NCBI GenBank assembly: GCA_005217565.1
Contig: SJCO01000003.1
Span: forward strand, 557,931 to 621,930
DNA: 64,000 nucleotides
Source: Puteibacter caeruleilacunae
GTDB taxonomy: Bacteria > Bacteroidota > Bacteroidia > Bacteroidales > Prolixibacteraceae
Direction: 5' to 3'
Part shown: one piece after another, positions 54,444 to 63,860 of the stretch
Numbering within the stretch: the first letter of the stretch is position 1
How the letters are laid out: every line of letters begins with the position of its first letter
Notes under the pieces: generated by a model
The model's input: only the letters and a program-made list of their open reading frames with translations
What the model was told of the DNA's origin: nothing
Database searches by the model: none
Position numbers and translations under genes: made by a program

Positions 54444-54809
54444 ATGCAAGGAGAATTTTTTACATTCGGATTGTTTTTTCTAACATTCTACCACGTCACT
54501 AAACTCATCACCACACACTTGTTAAAAAGAAGAATTATCAAGAGTGGTCATTTTGAGAAAGCTGAAATTCTAACACCTATAGGAGAAGAAGCAAATCAAA
54601 GTCAGGAAGTGAATAAATACCCTTCTCTAAAATGGGGATTAGTAGCCTTTTTCACAGGCCTGGGCTTTGTTGTTATTGATATACTAAGAGTTAACTTTGA
54701 AAATCTTGTTACATTCAGAGATGCAGTACTACCTGCAGGTATTATTCTAATGTTTACATCTTTAGGATTTCTTATTTACTTCTTCATCGTTACCATTAAG
54801 AAGCAATAA
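54444..54809 (+). CDS. Small membrane protein of unknown function (DUF6249-like)
   Basis: 121 residues with two or three membrane segments (FFTFGLFFLTFYHVTKLI, LKWGLVAFFTGLGFVVIDIL, AGIILMFTSLGFLIYFFIVTI) and a charged middle. It is divergent from the sigma-factor gene and may share regulation with it. The resemblance to small membrane proteins beside Bacteroidota ECF sigma factors is suggestive only. The second repeated terminator follows. Confidence 0.75.
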   Translation: MQGEFFTFGLFFLTFYHVTKLITTHLLKRRIIKSGHFEKAEILTPIGEEANQSQEVNKYPSLKWGLVAFFTGLGFVVIDILRVNFENLVTFRDAVLPAGIILMFTSLGFLIYFFIVTIKKQ

Positions 54810-54851
54810 AAAAATCCCTGCACCAAAATAAGTACAAGGATCTAAATATTT

Positions 54852-54892
54852 TGAGAGGGATGAGTCAGCAACGACCATCCCTTTTTTTATTG
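54852..54892 (+). terminator. Repeated terminator element, copy 2
   Basis: Differs from copy 1 (53317) at a single base in the loop (A at 54870 versus T at 53335). It ends the small-membrane-protein gene, and its last bases overlap the end of fmt on the other strand. Confidence 0.8.
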
Positions 54893-55867
54893 TGCTTTAT
54901 AATTGGCAGCTTGTTGAAACCCCCTCAAGAAATCGCCTGTAGCCATCCTCTTCTTCCCAGCTAGCTGAAGCATGTTAATTTGAAGATAACCATTAGCGCA
55001 AGCCACTTTAAACTCCTTCTTACCATCACAAACAATAGTTCCAGGAGCCACTCCATGCTCTTCCGCTACAAAGTCTGCATCGTAAATCTTAAACGACAAT
55101 TCCTTACCTCCTTCTAAAGGCAATAGCTTTGACCATGCAGCAGGGTAAGGACTAAGTCCTCTAATTAAATTAAAGATAGACTCACCGTCGCGTGACCAAT
55201 CAACCAAACAATCATCCTTAAAGATCTTTGGTGCGTGTTTAGCCACCGCGCCATCTTTAATCAATTCTTCCTGATCAATAAATTCAACATTCCCCTCAGC
55301 CAATGCATCAACAGTCTTCACAACCAAATCGGCACCAATCACCATCAGCTTATCGTGAACCACCTCAACATTATCCTTAGGTGCAATATCAATTTTCTCA
55401 CGGAAGATTATATTACCTGTATCAATCTCATGCTTTAATAAGAAAGTCGTCACACCAGTCTCCTTCTCTCCATTTATCAATGCCCAGTTCAAAGGAGCTG
55501 CACCACGATAATTAGGCAATAATGATCCATGCAAGTTAAAAGTCCCCATCTCAGGCATATTCCAAACCAACTCAGGAAGCATTCTAAATGCAACTACCAC
55601 CTGCAAATCAGCGTTCAAAGCCTTAAGCTCATCAATAAACTCAGGATTCTTCAAACGTTCAGGCTGTAAAACATTAATATTTTGCTCAACGGCATACTTC
55701 TTGACCGCCGACATTTGAAGCTGGCGACCACGACCAGCAGGTTTATCAGGAGCCGTAATTACTCCAACAATATTATAACCACCCTCAACCAATGCACGCA
55801 GACTAGCTACTGCAAAGTCGGGTGTTCCCATAAATACAATACGTAAATCTTTTCCGTTCATGTTCAA
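54887..55867 (-). CDS. fmt: Methionyl-tRNA formyltransferase
   Basis: 326 residues. RIVFMGTPDFAVASLRAL at the start; ITAPDKPAGRGRQL, the catalytic LHGSLLPNYRGAAPLNWALINGEKETGVT with the Asn-His-Asp environment, and HEIDTGNIIFREKI are all present. It formylates initiator Met-tRNA using formyl-THF. The C-terminal domain (VAPGTIVCDGKKEFKVACANGYLQI) is complete. A later ATG at 55861 is also possible. Confidence 0.97.
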   Translation of the reverse strand: MNMNGKDLRIVFMGTPDFAVASLRALVEGGYNIVGVITAPDKPAGRGRQLQMSAVKKYAVEQNINVLQPERLKNPEFIDELKALNADLQVVVAFRMLPELVWNMPEMGTFNLHGSLLPNYRGAAPLNWALINGEKETGVTTFLLKHEIDTGNIIFREKIDIAPKDNVEVVHDKLMVIGADLVVKTVDALAEGNVEFIDQEELIKDGAVAKHAPKIFKDDCLVDWSRDGESIFNLIRGLSPYPAAWSKLLPLEGGKELSFKIYDADFVAEEHGVAPGTIVCDGKKEFKVACANGYLQINMLQLAGKKRMATGDFLRGFQQAANYKAQ

Positions 55868-55983
55868 AAGATTTTTAGATTTTAGATAATTAGATCCTCA
55901 GACTTTCTCTATCAAGATAAAAAGCCAAAGATTAATGACTTTTGCTAACTCCAGACAGACACATAAGCGTGATTACATTTACA

Positions 55984-56187
55984 CTACGGATTTCGAAGAT
56001 TTCGGTTGCCCTTCATCGCTTTAGGCTCATACGGACAATGCTTACAACCATTCGCACAACAGTAACCACGGTCACGCAAATACTTTTCGGTCATAATCCG
56101 ATACCCATGCTCGCTCATGTAGAAATCTTCCCCCTCTTTCAACCCATCACTAAATCCGTAATAATCATCGTCTGGTAAATAGGTCAT
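55984..56187 (-). CDS. DUF5522-domain small protein
   Basis: 67 residues from ATG 56187; a reading from 56217 adds 10 residues of no value. It carries GYRIMTEKYLRDRGYCCANGCKHCPY, with three or four Cys residues as a probable metal or Fe-S site (CC-x3-C-x2-C). The family is small and of unknown function. It lies just after the ribBA gene's terminator in the same direction. Confidence 0.8.
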   Translation of the reverse strand: MTYLPDDDYYGFSDGLKEGEDFYMSEHGYRIMTEKYLRDRGYCCANGCKHCPYEPKAMKGNRNLRNP

Positions 56188-56221
56188 AATATAACTTTTA
56201 AATGATACGATAAACAAAGAA

Positions 56222-56256
56222 ACAAAAAAAGGCTGGATTCAACACCCAGCCTTTAA
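56222..56256 (-). terminator. Terminator of ribBA
   Basis: aaaggctgg (56228-56236) and ccagccttt (56246-56254); on the minus strand a U-run follows (complement of the A-run at 56224-56230). It lies directly after the ribBA stop. Confidence 0.8.
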
Positions 56257-56258
56257 TA

Positions 56259-57536
56259 TTACTTGTTTTCGTCGTATTTAAATTTCTGTAAGGTGTGCCC
56301 CATTCGATCACGTTTCGTTTTCATATAAAACTCATTGAATTCGTTAGGCTCTATTTCGATAGCTATATTTTCTACCACTTGTAGTCCATAACCCTCCAGA
56401 CCGATACGCTTAACCGGATTATTGGTTAAAAGTCTCATCTTAGAAACACCCAAACTACTTAAGATAGAAGCACCTACTCCATAATCCCTTTCATCAGGTT
56501 CAAATCCAAGCTCCACATTAGCATCAACAGTATCCAACCCTTGATCCTGAAGCATGTAAGCCTTCATCTTATTCATCAATCCGATACCGCGACCTTCCTG
56601 CAATAAGTAAACCACAACACCTTTTCCTTCTCTCTCAATCAACTCCATCGATTTCTGTAGCTGACTACCACACTCACAGCGCATAGAACCAAAAATATCG
56701 CCAGTCATACATGATGAATGCATACGAACCAAGATAGGCTCATCTTTATCCCACTCACCCTTAATCAAGGCAACATGCTCTTCTCCGTTTGATTTCTGTA
56801 AAAAAGGAATAACTCTAAAATCGCCAAATTTTGTTGGCAAGTGTACCTCTACACCACGCTTAACAATACTCTCCGACTTTAAACGGTAAGCAATCAAATC
56901 TTTGATTGTAACAATCTTAATTCCGAACTCTTCGGCAATCTCCACCAATTGCGGAAGACGTGCCATTGTTCCATCCTCATTTAAGATTTCCACCAATGCT
57001 CCCGAAGGATTCAAGCCAGCAAGACGAGCCAAATCAACAGCAGCCTCGGTATGACCACTACGACGTAATACCCCTCTGTTTTTAGCTTTCAATGGGAAGA
57101 TATGCCCTGGACGACCTAACTCTTCCGGCTTAATTGAAGGATCAGCTAACATCTTAATTGTTACTGAACGATCATATGCCGAGATACCAGTAGTACAACC
57201 ATGTCCAATGGCATCAACAGAAATTGTAAAAGCGGTTTCATACATTGAAGTATTCTTCCCCACCATCATTTCCAACTCCAGTTCTTGACAACGCTCTTCT
57301 GTTATTGCTACACAAATCAATCCCCGTCCATGGCGTGCCATGAAGTTTACCTTCTCAGGGGTGATCAATTCTGCAGCGATGATAAAGTCACCTTCGTTTT
57401 CACGATCTTCATCATCAACGACTATGACAAATTTTCCATCACGGATATCGTCGATAGCCTCTTCTATGGTATTTAATTTAAATTGATCCACAGCTATATA
57501 TTTATCTGCTATTATTATCTTTTTGTTGGTTCCCAC
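56259..57536 (-). CDS. ribBA: Bifunctional DHBP synthase / GTP cyclohydrolase II
   Basis: 425 residues. RibB half: [31 protein letters not shown] and GRPGHIFPL. RibA half: the Zn site in [23 protein letters not shown] (three Cys), [15 protein letters not shown] and [14 protein letters not shown]. It makes two riboflavin precursors, from ribulose 5-phosphate and GTP. Its start lies 22 bp inside the upstream glycosyltransferase gene, so the genes are translationally coupled. No FMN riboswitch is seen. Confidence 0.97.
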   Translation of the reverse strand: MGTNKKIIIADKYIAVDQFKLNTIEEAIDDIRDGKFVIVVDDEDRENEGDFIIAAELITPEKVNFMARHGRGLICVAITEERCQELELEMMVGKNTSMYETAFTISVDAIGHGCTTGISAYDRSVTIKMLADPSIKPEELGRPGHIFPLKAKNRGVLRRSGHTEAAVDLARLAGLNPSGALVEILNEDGTMARLPQLVEIAEEFGIKIVTIKDLIAYRLKSESIVKRGVEVHLPTKFGDFRVIPFLQKSNGEEHVALIKGEWDKDEPILVRMHSSCMTGDIFGSMRCECGSQLQKSMELIEREGKGVVVYLLQEGRGIGLMNKMKAYMLQDQGLDTVDANVELGFEPDERDYGVGASILSSLGVSKMRLLTNNPVKRIGLEGYGLQVVENIAIEIEPNEFNEFYMKTKRDRMGHTLQKFKYDENK

Positions 57537-58678
57537 GCACTAGTTTTCACGCCCCTCAGTGCCCTGATGAACCCAATCAGCAAAGCGAGGTTCATGAAAT
57601 AGAAATGTGTAAGGAAACGCAAAATTACAAAATGTTTGTTGAATTTCATTAGAATAGCATCAACAAGAACCATAACGAAAGAAAACAAATAAAGAATTAA
57701 CATCCAACGATAAAAGTCATGGTTCATCAAACCAATAAGCGTTCCTAAAATTGCCAACAAAAAGAAAGGTCCCATCCAGCGCATCACTTTATGTGATACA
57801 ACAGAAAAGCCTATTCCTCTTCTTCGGAACAGTAAACCACTAAACATTTTTAGATTCTGGAAATTTCCTGTCGAAATTCTCACCTTCCGGCGAAACTCCT
57901 CCAACATGCTTGGCGCAACGTTTTCAACACACACTGCCTTGATATCCTGCACTGCATATTTCCCATCGCTTAACACCTTCATGGTAATGTAAAAATCATC
58001 AACAAGATAGCGAGGTGGAACAGGTCGAAACACCTCCCGGCTAATCGCAAAACAAGCTCCAAATACGCCCGCTACAGCCCCCCAAAGCTTTCCTTCGAGA
58101 TACTTCACACGCATTTCACGCGACATATATAATTTCTCCTGGGGTACTCCCCCAACTGAATTCTCTTGAAAACTGGTAATATTACCACCAACAATACCTA
58201 CCCGATTATCCTTGAAGTATTTCACCAACTCGAAAACAGTATAAGGACGGAAAAACACCTTAGCATCGGTCATCACCAACACATCACCCTCGGCAAGACT
58301 CACCAATTGATTAATCACTCCTGGCTTACCCTGACGGTTAGGAAAATCAATAAACTTAATACGAGGCTCTTCTTCGGCCATCGATTTGATAATATTAACC
58401 GTATCATCGTTTGAGTTATCTGAGCCAATAATCAATTCAATCTTATCGGCCGGATAATCAGTATCAAATGTACTTTCAATCTTTTCACGGATAACATCTT
58501 CCTCATTGTGTACTGAGAGTAGTACACTTACCATAGGAAGATCGTCGTTTGGTAAATATTTGCGATAGGTAATTTTCTTGATGCGAAAAAGAATTTCAAG
58601 AACAATATGAAATCCCACGTAAGTATAGAAGATACTTCCAACCGCGACCCAAAAACATATTTTAAGTAATAATTCCAT
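57515..58678 (-). CDS. Membrane-bound family 2 glycosyltransferase
   Basis: 387 residues. N-terminal membrane segment ([21 protein letters not shown]); GT-A catalytic core with [28 protein letters not shown], the DxD-type VMTDAKVFF and the acceptor site [15 protein letters not shown]; then C-terminal membrane helices ([18 protein letters not shown] and more). This is the processive/polyprenyl type of GT2. It lies between the GT4 gene and ribBA, with overlaps on both sides suggesting one operon. Acceptor unknown. Confidence 0.9.
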   Translation of the reverse strand: MELLLKICFWVAVGSIFYTYVGFHIVLEILFRIKKITYRKYLPNDDLPMVSVLLSVHNEEDVIREKIESTFDTDYPADKIELIIGSDNSNDDTVNIIKSMAEEEPRIKFIDFPNRQGKPGVINQLVSLAEGDVLVMTDAKVFFRPYTVFELVKYFKDNRVGIVGGNITSFQENSVGGVPQEKLYMSREMRVKYLEGKLWGAVAGVFGACFAISREVFRPVPPRYLVDDFYITMKVLSDGKYAVQDIKAVCVENVAPSMLEEFRRKVRISTGNFQNLKMFSGLLFRRRGIGFSVVSHKVMRWMGPFFLLAILGTLIGLMNHDFYRWMLILYLFSFVMVLVDAILMKFNKHFVILRFLTHFYFMNLALLIGFIRALRGVKTSAWEPTKR

Positions 58679-58680
58679 TC

Positions 58681-59889
58681 CTATTTATCACTAAGATGAT
58701 TCTGCAGAAAACCAGCCAAACGCTTTGTGATACTCAGGTTGTCATATTCGAGTTCCACAAATTTTCGCCCATTTTCACCTAATTCTATCAGTTGCATGTG
58801 ATTCTGTACTAAGTTAACAACTTTATGCACAAAACCATCTTCTTTTTCAGCAATCTGTATATGAATTCCATCAACAACGTCGATTCCTTCAGCACCAACA
58901 GGAGTTGAAACGATCGCCTTTTTCAAGGCCAGTCCCTCAATTATCTTGATCCGCATACCGCTTCCCGATAATAAAGGCACAATCATTATGCCATATTTGT
59001 TCATAAAATCACGGGCATCGTCCACCTCTCCGTGATAAACCAAGCCCTCATATTTTTGAAACTCTTTTTCCAACCACAATGGACAATTACGACCAGCTAT
59101 ATGTAGCTTAACCTGTGGCTGCAACGCCAGAACTTTAGCCCAACAATTTTCGAGAAACCACAACAGACCTTCCTGATTAGGGGCCCAATCGAGAGCGCCA
59201 AGATGAAACAAATCAGCATTCGAAACCTCGCTAGTCTCATACTCCCCAACATTCAATCCTGTTGGACACACACATTGAGGCTTGCTGTTCCCCCATTCAT
59301 CCCAACGACGACCATCACGCTCAGTTATCGGAACCAATATATCATAACGATCTACAAAGCTTTGCTCAAATCGAGCCAATCGTTGTTGAAGAACCTTAAG
59401 GTAAGTAAACTCAATCCCGGTACTCTGCACCAATTTACGCTCCCATATTTCCGATTCAATATTATGTGATCGATAAGCAATCAAAGCACCAGATAATTTT
59501 CGAATCAAAGGGATATACGGACACACATACAGTCCTTCCAACTGCACCACATCAAACTTCTCAGCAGTTAATACCTCCTTTAACTGTTCATGGTAATTTT
59601 CAACAATAAATCGCTCTGCGTTATAAGGCAAATTGGAGAAAAAGAGATTGCGTAAGGCAGCAATGAAAGTAATTTTTGCAGGCACATCAACCAGCATCCA
59701 TTTAGCCATGTCCCGAACCGATTGAGGAAAAGCATCCAGTTCAACACGATGCTTATCGGTATTCATAGCCAAAACAGTAACCCGATGGCCCAACTCTACA
59801 TATGAGCGAATCAGGTTAAATGTGGCAATAGCTCCCCCATCCTTAGGAGGATAGGGTACCTTGTTGATTAAGATTAGTACGTTCATCAA
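58681..59889 (-). CDS. Family 4 glycosyltransferase
   Basis: 402 residues of the GT-B fold. N-terminal half with LILINKVPYPPKDGGAIATFNLI; C-terminal half with the EX7E-type site around MRIKIIEGLALKKAIVSTPVGAEGI, which binds the nucleotide sugar. It starts 47 bp inside the LptF/G-type gene and stops 3 bp before the GT2 gene. It likely builds a surface polysaccharide. Confidence 0.92.
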   Translation of the reverse strand: MMNVLILINKVPYPPKDGGAIATFNLIRSYVELGHRVTVLAMNTDKHRVELDAFPQSVRDMAKWMLVDVPAKITFIAALRNLFFSNLPYNAERFIVENYHEQLKEVLTAEKFDVVQLEGLYVCPYIPLIRKLSGALIAYRSHNIESEIWERKLVQSTGIEFTYLKVLQQRLARFEQSFVDRYDILVPITERDGRRWDEWGNSKPQCVCPTGLNVGEYETSEVSNADLFHLGALDWAPNQEGLLWFLENCWAKVLALQPQVKLHIAGRNCPLWLEKEFQKYEGLVYHGEVDDARDFMNKYGIMIVPLLSGSGMRIKIIEGLALKKAIVSTPVGAEGIDVVDGIHIQIAEKEDGFVHKVVNLVQNHMQLIELGENGRKFVELEYDNLSITKRLAGFLQNHLSDK

Positions 59890-61363
59890 CCTTTTGTTGC
59901 TTTTTCTTTTTGAAAATATTGAGTTTTTTAATCAATTCAACATAGGTATCCGTACTCATCAAGGTAGAATCGTGAGCTGCTTTATAGGTCAAGAAAACCC
60001 CTAAAGGCGCAAAAATAAAGGTCGACAACCAACATCCCTGCCAAATCATCCAAACACCTTCACGCGCAAACTTCTCACCAGTCATTGTTATGATGAAATA
60101 AAAGATAAACAAGAACACCGATACAACTACAGGCATTCCTAATCCACCTTTACGTATAATCGCCCCAAGTGGTGCACCGATAAAGAAAAAGATCAAACAA
60201 GCTACCGACCAGGTAAACTTTCTATGCTTTTCAATATCATGCTTATTAATCCAACGTTGACGTTCTGTAAAGTTATTTCTCTTAATCAACATCTCACGCT
60301 GATTTGACTTCACCTCAGCCAAAGCAGACTCCAGCACTTGAATACGCTGTTGTGTTTCTAACCCTGCATACAGACTGTCTATATCATGCGTTTGGATTGT
60401 ATCACTCATCACATCCGCTTGAGCAATTTTCAATGAATCAGGTCGGACATCATTGTGAAATGACTTCAATGTAGGGGTATTGAAATGCAGTTTTGTCATA
60501 AATTTCCGCACATCTTTTTGAAGTTTCATTTCAAACGTATCGCGCTTTCCTGCAAGCTCTACAAGGCTCATCGCTTTATAACTCGATTTTGCCCGATCAT
60601 CGTCAGCTTCTTGTCTACTAAATCCTTTCAATCCAGCAATTATCACCTGTTCTTTAAAGGCATCTCTACGAAACGGATGAGTATCGTAGCGTTTTCTTCT
60701 CGTTTGCTTCTCATCCTTGTAGCTATAACCGTCAAATAAAGTTATTTTTAGAAAAAGCTTATCCTCGGTCATTTCAATACGACCAGAATCAGCGATTGTC
60801 ACCATTTTATTTCCCTGGCCATAAGTATGATCGTAAATCATTACTCCATGAAGAATTTTTGTATCTCCATCAATACGATCAACTTTAAGCACATAAGGGT
60901 CGAAATCCTTCATGAATACACCTTCCTGAAGTGCAGCTTCGGGATTCTGACTCTTTATACTAAGCATCAAGCCAGCAAACTTCATGTATGAATAGGGCAG
61001 CACATAGTTAGAGAACAGCAGTGCCGATAAGGTAAAAGTCATAACCACCAAGGCCAATGGTCGCATTATACGAACCAATGAAATACCCGCCGACTTCATA
61101 GCAGTGAGCTCATAGTACTCACCCATATTACCAAAAGTCATAATCGACGCCAGCAGAATAGCCAACGGCAAAGCCATAGGCACCAACGTCAGAGTCAGGT
61201 AGAAAAACAACTCTGTGATCACAGTCCATTCCAAACCTTTCCCCACAATATCGTCGAGATATTTCCATAGTCCTTGCATCATCAGTACGAAGATGCTAAT
61301 CAGAAAGGTCATCAAGAATGGCCCTAAAAAACTCTTTGTAGTGAATATATGTAATCGCTTCAT
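59843..61363 (-). CDS. LptF/LptG-family permease (YjgP/YjgQ)
   Basis: 506 residues with six membrane segments: FLMTFLISIFVLMMQGLWKYL, LTLVPMALPLAILLASIMTF, and at the C-terminus FTWSVACLIFFFIGAPLGAI, MPVVVSVFLFIFYFIIT and WLSTFIFAPLGVFLT. A large periplasmic beta-jellyroll lies between. With LptB it extracts LPS from the inner membrane. Its 3' end overlaps the GT4 gene by 47 bp. Confidence 0.92.
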   Translation of the reverse strand: MKRLHIFTTKSFLGPFLMTFLISIFVLMMQGLWKYLDDIVGKGLEWTVITELFFYLTLTLVPMALPLAILLASIMTFGNMGEYYELTAMKSAGISLVRIMRPLALVVMTFTLSALLFSNYVLPYSYMKFAGLMLSIKSQNPEAALQEGVFMKDFDPYVLKVDRIDGDTKILHGVMIYDHTYGQGNKMVTIADSGRIEMTEDKLFLKITLFDGYSYKDEKQTRRKRYDTHPFRRDAFKEQVIIAGLKGFSRQEADDDRAKSSYKAMSLVELAGKRDTFEMKLQKDVRKFMTKLHFNTPTLKSFHNDVRPDSLKIAQADVMSDTIQTHDIDSLYAGLETQQRIQVLESALAEVKSNQREMLIKRNNFTERQRWINKHDIEKHRKFTWSVACLIFFFIGAPLGAIIRKGGLGMPVVVSVFLFIFYFIITMTGEKFAREGVWMIWQGCWLSTFIFAPLGVFLTYKAAHDSTLMSTDTYVELIKKLNIFKKKKQQKVDERTNLNQQGTLSS

Positions 61364-61425
61364 TTGCTTCTTTTATCTAAAAAACGATTACAAAACTAGT
61401 TTATTTTAAGAAATAAAAGCACAAA

Positions 61426-61803
61426 TCAGGAACCAATTATGTGCTTTAGATCCGCAACTTGAGTATTCCACAAGTCTTTGCTATCCTCTTGATCGTCTTC
61501 ATCAACAAGATCAACAATAATCAGTGAAACATCACCAGTTAGTTCATCCTTATTAATTCGGAACTCAAAATAGCCCTCATCCTCGTCTAACCATTGGTAG
61601 CGGACCATTTTTCCTTCCTTTTGAAGGACCTTTTCAGCTTCTTGCGAACTTTTGTCCCAAGTAAAGGTGTACATTTTTCCTTTTACATTAACATCGTCGG
61701 CAAACCATTCCGCAAGACCCGCGGCAGTACTAAGCCGATTAAATAACACCTTTGGTGAGCATTTCACCACGTATTCCAATTTAATTTTTACTTTTTCTGC
61801 CAT
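61426..61803 (-). CDS. SRPBCC (START-like) family protein
   Basis: 125 residues: LEYVVKCSPKVLFNRLSTAAGLAEWFADDV is the helix-grip beginning of the fold, followed by beta-strands. Bacteroidota members of this size are of unknown role and may bind a hydrophobic ligand. It is a single gene before the tRNA-Met. Confidence 0.85.
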   Translation of the reverse strand: MAEKVKIKLEYVVKCSPKVLFNRLSTAAGLAEWFADDVNVKGKMYTFTWDKSSQEAEKVLQKEGKMVRYQWLDEDEGYFEFRINKDELTGDVSLIIVDLVDEDDQEDSKDLWNTQVADLKHIIGS

Positions 61804-61931
61804 ATCTCTTAAGTGTTGCTTTACCGCAATATATTAATTATCTCTCAAATTCCCAATCACATATGAGATCTAATTTTGCTTAAAGAAAAAAGGCCTGAAA
61901 TTTTTTTTCACTTTTTTCTTCAGAATATTTG

Positions 61932-61960
61932 TTGAGTCCAAAAAAAATGTCCTATATTTG
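61932..61960 (+). promoter_or_regulatory. Bacteroidota-type promoter of tRNA-Met
   Basis: TTG at 61932-61934 and TATATTTG at 61953-61960, 18 bp apart; the tRNA starts 18 bp later. The same -7 box is used by the tRNA-Val array. Confidence 0.65.
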
Positions 61961-61978
61961 CAACCGCAAAAGCAAAAC

Positions 61979-62052
61979 GGCGAGGTAGCTCAGCTGGTTA
62001 GAGCGCAGGATTCATAATCCTGAGGTCGCGAGTTCAAGTCTCGCTCTCGCTA
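61979..62052 (+). tRNA. tRNA-Met (anticodon CAT)
   Basis: 74 nt: acceptor GGCGAGG (61979-61985) pairs with TCTCGCT (62045-62051), with G-U pairs at both ends, and discriminator A. Anticodon stem CAGGA/TCCTG with loop TTCATAA gives CAT. The anticodon stem lacks the three G-C pairs of an initiator tRNA, so it is an elongator-type Met (a lysidine-modified Ile tRNA is the alternative). Confidence 0.95.
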
Positions 62053-62057
62053 CTTTT

Positions 62058-62094
62058 AAAGGGAAAATCTTCAAAAAGATTTTCCCTTTTTTTA
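62058..62094 (+). terminator. Terminator after tRNA-Met
   Basis: Perfect 14-bp inverted repeat aaagggaaaatctt (62058-62071) and aagattttcccttt (62076-62089) with a T-run. Confidence 0.88.
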
Positions 62095-62239
62095 TTGTCT
62101 TAAACAGGTGAACCACAAACTTTGATTCATAAATTATGAAACTAAAGAGAAGCACAAATCCTCCCGATTGTGAAACTTTAATTTGATTATACTTATTCCT
62201 ATTATTACTGTTCGCTGGAAGGAATAACAGAATTTAGTT

Positions 62240-62458
62240 TCATAGGAAATTCTCAGTTACTGTAAAATGAAGTTTGTTTTGAGTTTCTGCAAAAAACATT
62301 TGCGTTGATTTGTCATCTGCATCGTAATCACTGCTAAGCGCAAATAAGTCTTTTATTTTCTGATAAAAACGTTTTTCCGATGAACGAATGTCCCGTGCAA
62401 ATTCTTGAACAAAACGGACAGCTGTTCTGGAATAAAGCGGACGGGTATTCTGGATCAA
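62240..62458 (-). pseudogene. Fragment of a RhuM-type protein
   Basis: 72 codons: SSEKRFYQKIKDLFALSSDY and FFAETQNKLHFTVT match the C-terminal region of the virulence RhuM family (SSERxFYQKIxDxxxxSxDY, FFAxVQNKLHxA). The N-terminal Bro-N-like and DNA-binding part and the usual C-terminal TAAEL end are missing. The gene is dead; it likely came in with a mobile element. Confidence 0.65.
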
Positions 62459-62588
62459 ACAGAATACGCATTAGTTAAAGAAATATAGATACCTCTATCT
62501 GATATAGCCCATATGTACTCTACCCGACTGTTTTTAACCTACAACATATTCTTAATATTACCTTTATTTATATAGCAAGCAAATATGT

Positions 62589-63860
62589 TTACTTAGCATT
62601 AAGAAGCTGAATCGCTTTTTCCAGTATTTCATCTCTACCTTCTTTAATCCCTTCAATAGTTGGTTCTACATTGATATCAATTTTTACTCCTTTGCGTTGT
62701 GTTACTGTTCCATCTGGATAAAAAATGCCTGTTCCAGTCATAGTTGTTCGAAAACCTCCACAAAGGTCAAATACTGATATATTTCCATCTGCTCCAGCGG
62801 TTTGAGTGCCAATTGTTATAGCATTTGGAGCTTGCTGTAAGCACATGGTAAAATATTCATTATGGCTTTGTGTTCGTTCATCCACCAATAACAAGACTTT
62901 ACCCTTATAAAATTGCTTATTTTTCACTCCTTTATTTTTCTCATCTGTCAAATAATATTTTCCGGGATAAGTCAAATCTGGTGCTATGATTTTGGCAAAA
63001 ACCTTTTTCTCAGGGAACAATCGAAGTGCAATAAGTCCCATTACTGCTGTGCCTCTTGTACCATATCTTAAATCAAATACGATTGCTTTGCATTTGGTTA
63101 CACTGTCCAACATTTGTTTTGTATCCTTATACTTGATGTGTTTTAAGTTAACATATGCGACATTCGTATTCAGTTTCTTCCATTTTATGTTTTTTTTATT
63201 AGAATGTTTTGCAGGTTTCATTTTCGCGACTTCGCATCTGTGAATTGTTTTTTCAAAAAACTTTCCATTTCTCTCAATTTTGACAAGCGCTTCCTTTTTA
63301 TGTCCTGTAACTAGAAAAAAAGATCTTCTTGCTTTACCTTTTGCATTAGAAGCCGGAATAAACTTGGAATAGAGTTGCATAAGCTCTTTAACCGAAACTC
63401 CATCAATTTCTAAAATGGCATCCCCAACTCTTAAATCATCTTTTCTGCCTTCTTCATCAGCATTAAAAGCTGTTATTAAAATTTTATTATCAAGAATGTA
63501 ATACTTAATTGGAATATAATATTCTCCAAAGAATTTTTTAATTTCTTTAGATATTATGAAGTTTGAGTGACTATCGTCAATCAAAGAAACAGTTTCAAGC
63601 ATTGCCAAATGGTATTCGGTTGGATTTTTTGCGCTATAATATTTTGGAATCATATCAATCAAAACTTCATTCCAATTTTTATCCGTCATGTATTTATAGG
63701 GGAAAAAGTATTCAATGATGTTCCAATATCGAAATAAACACAATAGCCGATAATTTTTTTCTGGGAAATTAGAATTTTCATATTTCGGTTCTTTGGTTAC
63801 AATTATATTTCCAACACCTTTTACAGCAGAAACATAATAGTTCTCTTTTTGATTGGTTAA
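62589..63860 (-). pseudogene. S41-family (C-terminal processing) peptidase, cut off at its 5' end
   Basis: The stop is at 62589; the reading frame stays open upstream past 63743 (a TTG codon, not a true start) to about 63914. FRYWNIIEYFFPYKY, a PDZ-like domain (DDLRVGDAILEIDGVSV) and the catalytic-region segments VFDLRYGTRG, ERTQSHNEYF and GTQTAGADGN match S41 peptidases. The first ~150 residues, with signal peptide, are missing; they end where repeats of an IS21-like end begin (63861). It is probably inactive for lack of export. Confidence 0.7.

Noticed and set aside
56259..57536. Possible FMN riboswitch at ribBA
   Set aside because: ribBA starts inside the upstream glycosyltransferase gene; there is no leader to hold a riboswitch.
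63743..63745. TTG as real start of the S41 peptidase
   Set aside because: The frame continues upstream with family-like sequence, so TTG is an internal Leu codon.
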